Made by a program: the position numbers and the translations under genes
The notes under the pieces: generated by a model
The model's input: only the letters and a program-made list of their open reading frames with translations
Databases searched by the model: none
Told to the model about the DNA's origin: nothing
Assembly: GCA_024704765.1 (NCBI GenBank)
Contig: JAKMXF010000266.1
Span: forward strand, 62,001-126,000
Length of the DNA: 64,000 nt
Origin: Oopsacas minuta
Taxonomy: Eukaryota; Porifera; Hexactinellida; Lyssacinosida; Leucopsacidae
Direction: 5' to 3'
In this document: one piece after another, positions 62,201-64,000 of the stretch
Position numbering within the stretch: position 1 is the stretch's first letter
How the letters are laid out: every line of letters begins with the position of its first letter

Positions 62201-63962
62201 TAATAAGATTATTTATCCAGTAATATTGTTATATAGAAAAATACATAAATAAATATATTAGTGATAGTTTAAATAATGCAAATTTCTGACGAATTCGCAG
62301 CTGAATCCGGTCTGGGCTATACCTGGGAAGCAGAGTATGAGAAGAGTTGGGAAGCTCTTAAGGAAGATGAGATCGGAGATCTACAGTCGAGTATTGATAA
62401 AATAGTAGCTGACAAGGCATTAGCAAAGAGAAAATTGTTATTACGTCAGCGTCTCCCAAAGAATATTCGTCTGGGTATGACCAGATGTTTGTGCTTAGTA
62501 ATCGACCAATCTAGATGGATGATAGAACGTGACATGAGACCTACACGTCTTGGATGTTGTTGTAAACTAATCCCAGAATTCATTAAACAGTTTTTCTCAC
62601 AAAACCCTGTTTCTCAACTCTCCATTATAGTTAGTAAAGACGGTCGTGCTAGCCTAGCTTCTCCAATGCTAGCTCAGGTCCAAAAACATATTAAATCTGT
62701 TACCGCGTTAAAACCAATAGAATGTTCAGGTGATATTTCCCTACAGAACTCATTAGAAATGTCTATGAGACTTCTTAAACATGTTCCCTCGCATATGAAC
62801 AAGGAAATCCTTGTCATAACAGGCTCTCTCAACACATGCGACCCTGATAACATCAATAATTCAGTACAAAAAGCCATTGATGAAGGTATAAGATGTTCAA
62901 TTATATCTCTAGCAGCTGAAGTATTCATTTTCAAACACGTAGCAAAAAGTACACAAGGTTCTTATGACGTGTGTATTGATGAAAACCATTTCAGAGATCT
63001 TTTACTTTATCATACAAATCCACCTCCTTCAAAACCTGGCCATGAAGCTTCGCTTATTAAAATGGGTTTCCCAATTTACACTGTAGAGTCACAACCTGCA
63101 TTATGCTTGTGTCATATTAGTCAAAATTTATCAGATATAGAATTGCTATCCAAACCTACGTATTCATGTCCACAATGTGCTAGTAAATACTGTGAAGTAC
63201 CGATAGAATGTAAAGGATGTGGACTTCCGCTCGTATCAGCCTCGCATCTAGCTCGTTCATACCAACATTTATTCCCCGTGCCTCCATTCGAGGAGAGAGA
63301 ATTCGACACAAATTGGATTCAAGCTGTGAATTGCGCAGCTTGTGGAGTCCCGTTTAGTAATAAACAAAAATTGTTTACTTGTACTCAATGCAGTAATAGC
63401 TATTGTATAGATTGTGATATCTATATACACGAGACATTGCATTCATGTCCTGATTGTGTCAATTTACATTAATTCTAATTCTATTATTTATGTTTATCTT
63501 GAATATTTCATATGTTATCATTCTTAATTTAGGTTTTTAATCGAGTTTATGGAGGCAGGAGGGCCTCTTACTGTTATGGAGATTGTAAAGTCCCGAGAAG
63601 GAAAGGAATCGGATAAAACAGAAGCCTTACGTCTGCTGTTACAAATAATTAACTCTGGTAGACAGTATAAGGAGTTTCTATGTGAAAATGGTGCTATAAG
63701 AGGTATAGCTGAATGTCTGGGAAATAGCGCTAATATTCAAACACAAGAAGCTTGCAAACAGGTCAATAATCCTTTATGATTTATTTGGTAAATTGTATTT
63801 ATTGTGTTTAATAGGTTCTGTATAAACTAGCCATAGGCAACCCGCGTCACAGCTTGAAGGTGTACACAGCCTTGGTAGCACTGCTACAAGCTAGGAGTCC
63901 TTCTGCACAAAAGCTAGCTGCTTCTACTCTAAGGAAAATACACCCAACTTTAGATCCTATAG
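59247..63962 (+). CDS. ARMH1: Armadillo-like helical domain protein ARMH1, 3' end beyond window
   Basis: Three exons are visible: 59247-59512, 63533-63761 and 63815-63962, ending with a donor near the window edge. The first exon has MTAPELEQKFKLGASLFLAR and ITSWLRLSYL. The second continues RFLIEFMEAGG, LLLQIINSGRQYKEF and GIAECLG. The third has NPRHSLKVYTALVALLQ. Exon 1 ends in phase 2 and exon 2 completes the Arg codon exactly, so they belong to one gene. ARMH1 is an armadillo-like repeat protein of unknown role, often linked to ciliated tissue. Intron 1 is about 4.0 kb, by far the longest here, and contains three complete same-strand genes. Confidence 0.85.
59960..61414 (+). CDS. TBCEL: Tubulin-specific chaperone E-like protein
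   Basis: Single exon, 484 residues, inside ARMH1 intron 1. It lacks the N-terminal CAP-Gly domain of cofactor E and starts with MSFYEALVDRYL, the TBCEL arrangement. About ten leucine-rich repeats (LHLSRNPLKSW, LNLAHTNIGW, LNLSLNKIHSW, LHLSNNPIS) are followed by an LRR cap (WFPNIVKLNGS, SERFTLRYF, LIKKYGDL) and a ubiquitin-like C-terminus (KITVKQTVKDLIFWLK). TBCEL destabilises tubulin dimers and helps regulate microtubules, including in spermatogenesis. TTAG lies 9 bases before the ATG; COMMD7 starts 135 bp downstream. Confidence 0.85.
   Translation: MASSAESDITKIDLNQDNQIPVFQRSTSNNPMSFYEALVDRYLNAHEYQVPSFVHFQIPPIDYESDGCKLGKLRTLVLDKKNIYKAGIPDGGLSKLCPNITLIHLSRNPLKSWSVIESILREFPLLEECNLHRTCFTISPEDLSAISPTIICPKLHTLNLAHTNIGWSEIQHIALQCPNLRDLELVGNSLESISTKALDCLPNIECLNLSLNKIHSWEEVTKLGKLPKLEILHLSNNPISFQNYCTHPSIACNTTSVETIPTEIEFQQQDSTNNETVEPPQIPLFPSLLTLSLAEVNLCKWQELDILAALPVLKNIRLKDLPLASDISQEDRRKIFLSWFPNIVKLNGSTSDVNERIKSERFTLRYFYSLEYKPLFLPRLIKKYGDLKPLIDIDLSFGYKEIIEVEFMYKSKLWRREKITVKQTVKDLIFWLKKELNVPKNSFTVYHLPESADRNSFTDMVELYMSSLPLSRFDIHEGDQIIIT
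61550..62143 (+). CDS. COMMD7: COMM domain-containing protein 7
   Basis: Single exon, 197 residues from the ATG at 61550; an upstream in-frame start at 61505 is crossed by an acceptor-like TTTGTTAG and is not used. The helical N-terminal domain includes SPKEAQQFISKLEKYAG. The C-terminal COMM domain has TIHQLTDLEWRFGVT, VGKIFLQMKF and the closing IEQFYSFLHEMEKARASIE, close to COMMD7. COMMD proteins form the Commander complex, which recycles endosomal cargo, and COMMD7 also modulates NF-kB. It sits between TBCEL and GTF2H2 in ARMH1 intron 1. Confidence 0.9.
   Translation: MAQYYFSMGLVDDNFTTAFINLNRLEVDSFSEFLELILVFLSSPKEAQQFISKLEKYAGSLNIPFSAIQLIAKAVLLFFRGCLQKSLSITQIAEDLSNLGLNEDKTRRLTQNWSHSFGIISNVNQQRVLTIHQLTDLEWRFGVTTGNSLASRVGKIFLQMKFKIFTGEIISIEMSIEQFYSFLHEMEKARASIEYLI
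62276..63472 (+). CDS. GTF2H2: TFIIH subunit p44
   Basis: Single exon, 398 residues. An N-terminal region (YTWEAEYEKSWEALKEDE) is followed by a von Willebrand A/Ssl1 domain (LCLVIDQSRWMIERDMRPTR, NKEILVITGSLNTCDP). Next come a zinc finger with CPQCASKYCEVPIECKGCGL and a C-terminal RING-like C4C4 domain (CAACGVPF, CTQCSNSYCIDCD, CPDC). p44 binds and stimulates XPD helicase in the TFIIH core, for transcription initiation and nucleotide excision repair. The length is usual. Its stop lies about 60 bp before the next ARMH1 exon at 63533, so little room remains for a 3' UTR inside the intron. Confidence 0.93.
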   Translation: MQISDEFAAESGLGYTWEAEYEKSWEALKEDEIGDLQSSIDKIVADKALAKRKLLLRQRLPKNIRLGMTRCLCLVIDQSRWMIERDMRPTRLGCCCKLIPEFIKQFFSQNPVSQLSIIVSKDGRASLASPMLAQVQKHIKSVTALKPIECSGDISLQNSLEMSMRLLKHVPSHMNKEILVITGSLNTCDPDNINNSVQKAIDEGIRCSIISLAAEVFIFKHVAKSTQGSYDVCIDENHFRDLLLYHTNPPPSKPGHEASLIKMGFPIYTVESQPALCLCHISQNLSDIELLSKPTYSCPQCASKYCEVPIECKGCGLPLVSASHLARSYQHLFPVPPFEEREFDTNWIQAVNCAACGVPFSNKQKLFTCTQCSNSYCIDCDIYIHETLHSCPDCVNLH

Positions 63963-64000
63963 GTAAGTAAATACTACTTACTAATATGCGAACTACACTT

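Overview
This is nuclear DNA of an animal (or close relative). It is AT-rich and gene-dense. Many genes are split by short introns (mostly about 50-120 bp) with GT...AG borders, and the proteins are animal-type: TAO kinase, an ARHGEF10/17-type Rho GEF, TRAF, TRPM, a CatSper subunit, CCDC103, CCDC171 and ARMH1. The HAP2/GCS1 gamete fusogen argues against a vertebrate. Small introns, genes inside introns and flagellated-sperm/cilium genes together suggest an early-branching animal such as a sponge. That placement is inference and I cannot prove it from the sequence.

Layout. 0.5-7.3 kb: an NRF6-like acyltransferase, then a TAO kinase lacking its first exons. 7.3-8.5 kb: non-coding, with a 100-bp hairpin element. 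8.5-20.9 kb: a 32-exon Rho GEF whose introns hold three intronless genes: an antisense serine-protease homologue without a catalytic triad, a TRAF, and an antisense Maf-like bZIP. 21.5-36.2 kb: a co-directional run of SSR2, PPP4C, leucine aminopeptidase, a divergent PPP4C duplicate, TRPM channel, CPSF2 and CCDC103. 36.3-41.9 kb: DHCR7-like and HAP2 on the minus strand, with HAP2 head-to-head with CATSPER4. 43-47 kb: ENTPD4/7 and a PDE7-like phosphodiesterase. 47.7-58.6 kb: a possible HAUS2, MZT2, VPS45 and CCDC171. 59.2 kb to the end: ARMH1, whose first intron carries TBCEL, COMMD7 and GTF2H2.

Four things stand out. First, a tandem PPP4C copy keeps the same exon lengths but has lost most metal ligands, so it looks like a maintained pseudophosphatase. 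Second, two gamete genes, HAP2 and CATSPER4, share a 168-bp divergent promoter. Third, intronless genes are repeatedly nested inside introns of intron-rich hosts. Fourth, gene structure is bimodal: genes have either many short introns or none, and several closely spaced genes have an acceptor-like AG just before the ATG.

Functional threads are sperm and cilia (HAP2, CATSPER4, CCDC103, perhaps ARMH1 and CCDC171), microtubules (TBCEL, MZT2, possible HAUS2, TAOK), the secretory and endosomal system (SSR2, VPS45, ENTPD, COMMD7) and gene expression (CPSF2, GTF2H2). All functions are assigned from remembered family features; no database search was run. Exon joins were checked by reading frame: the assembled lengths of TAOK, the GEF, both PPP4C genes, CPSF2, VPS45 and CCDC171 are all divisible by three.
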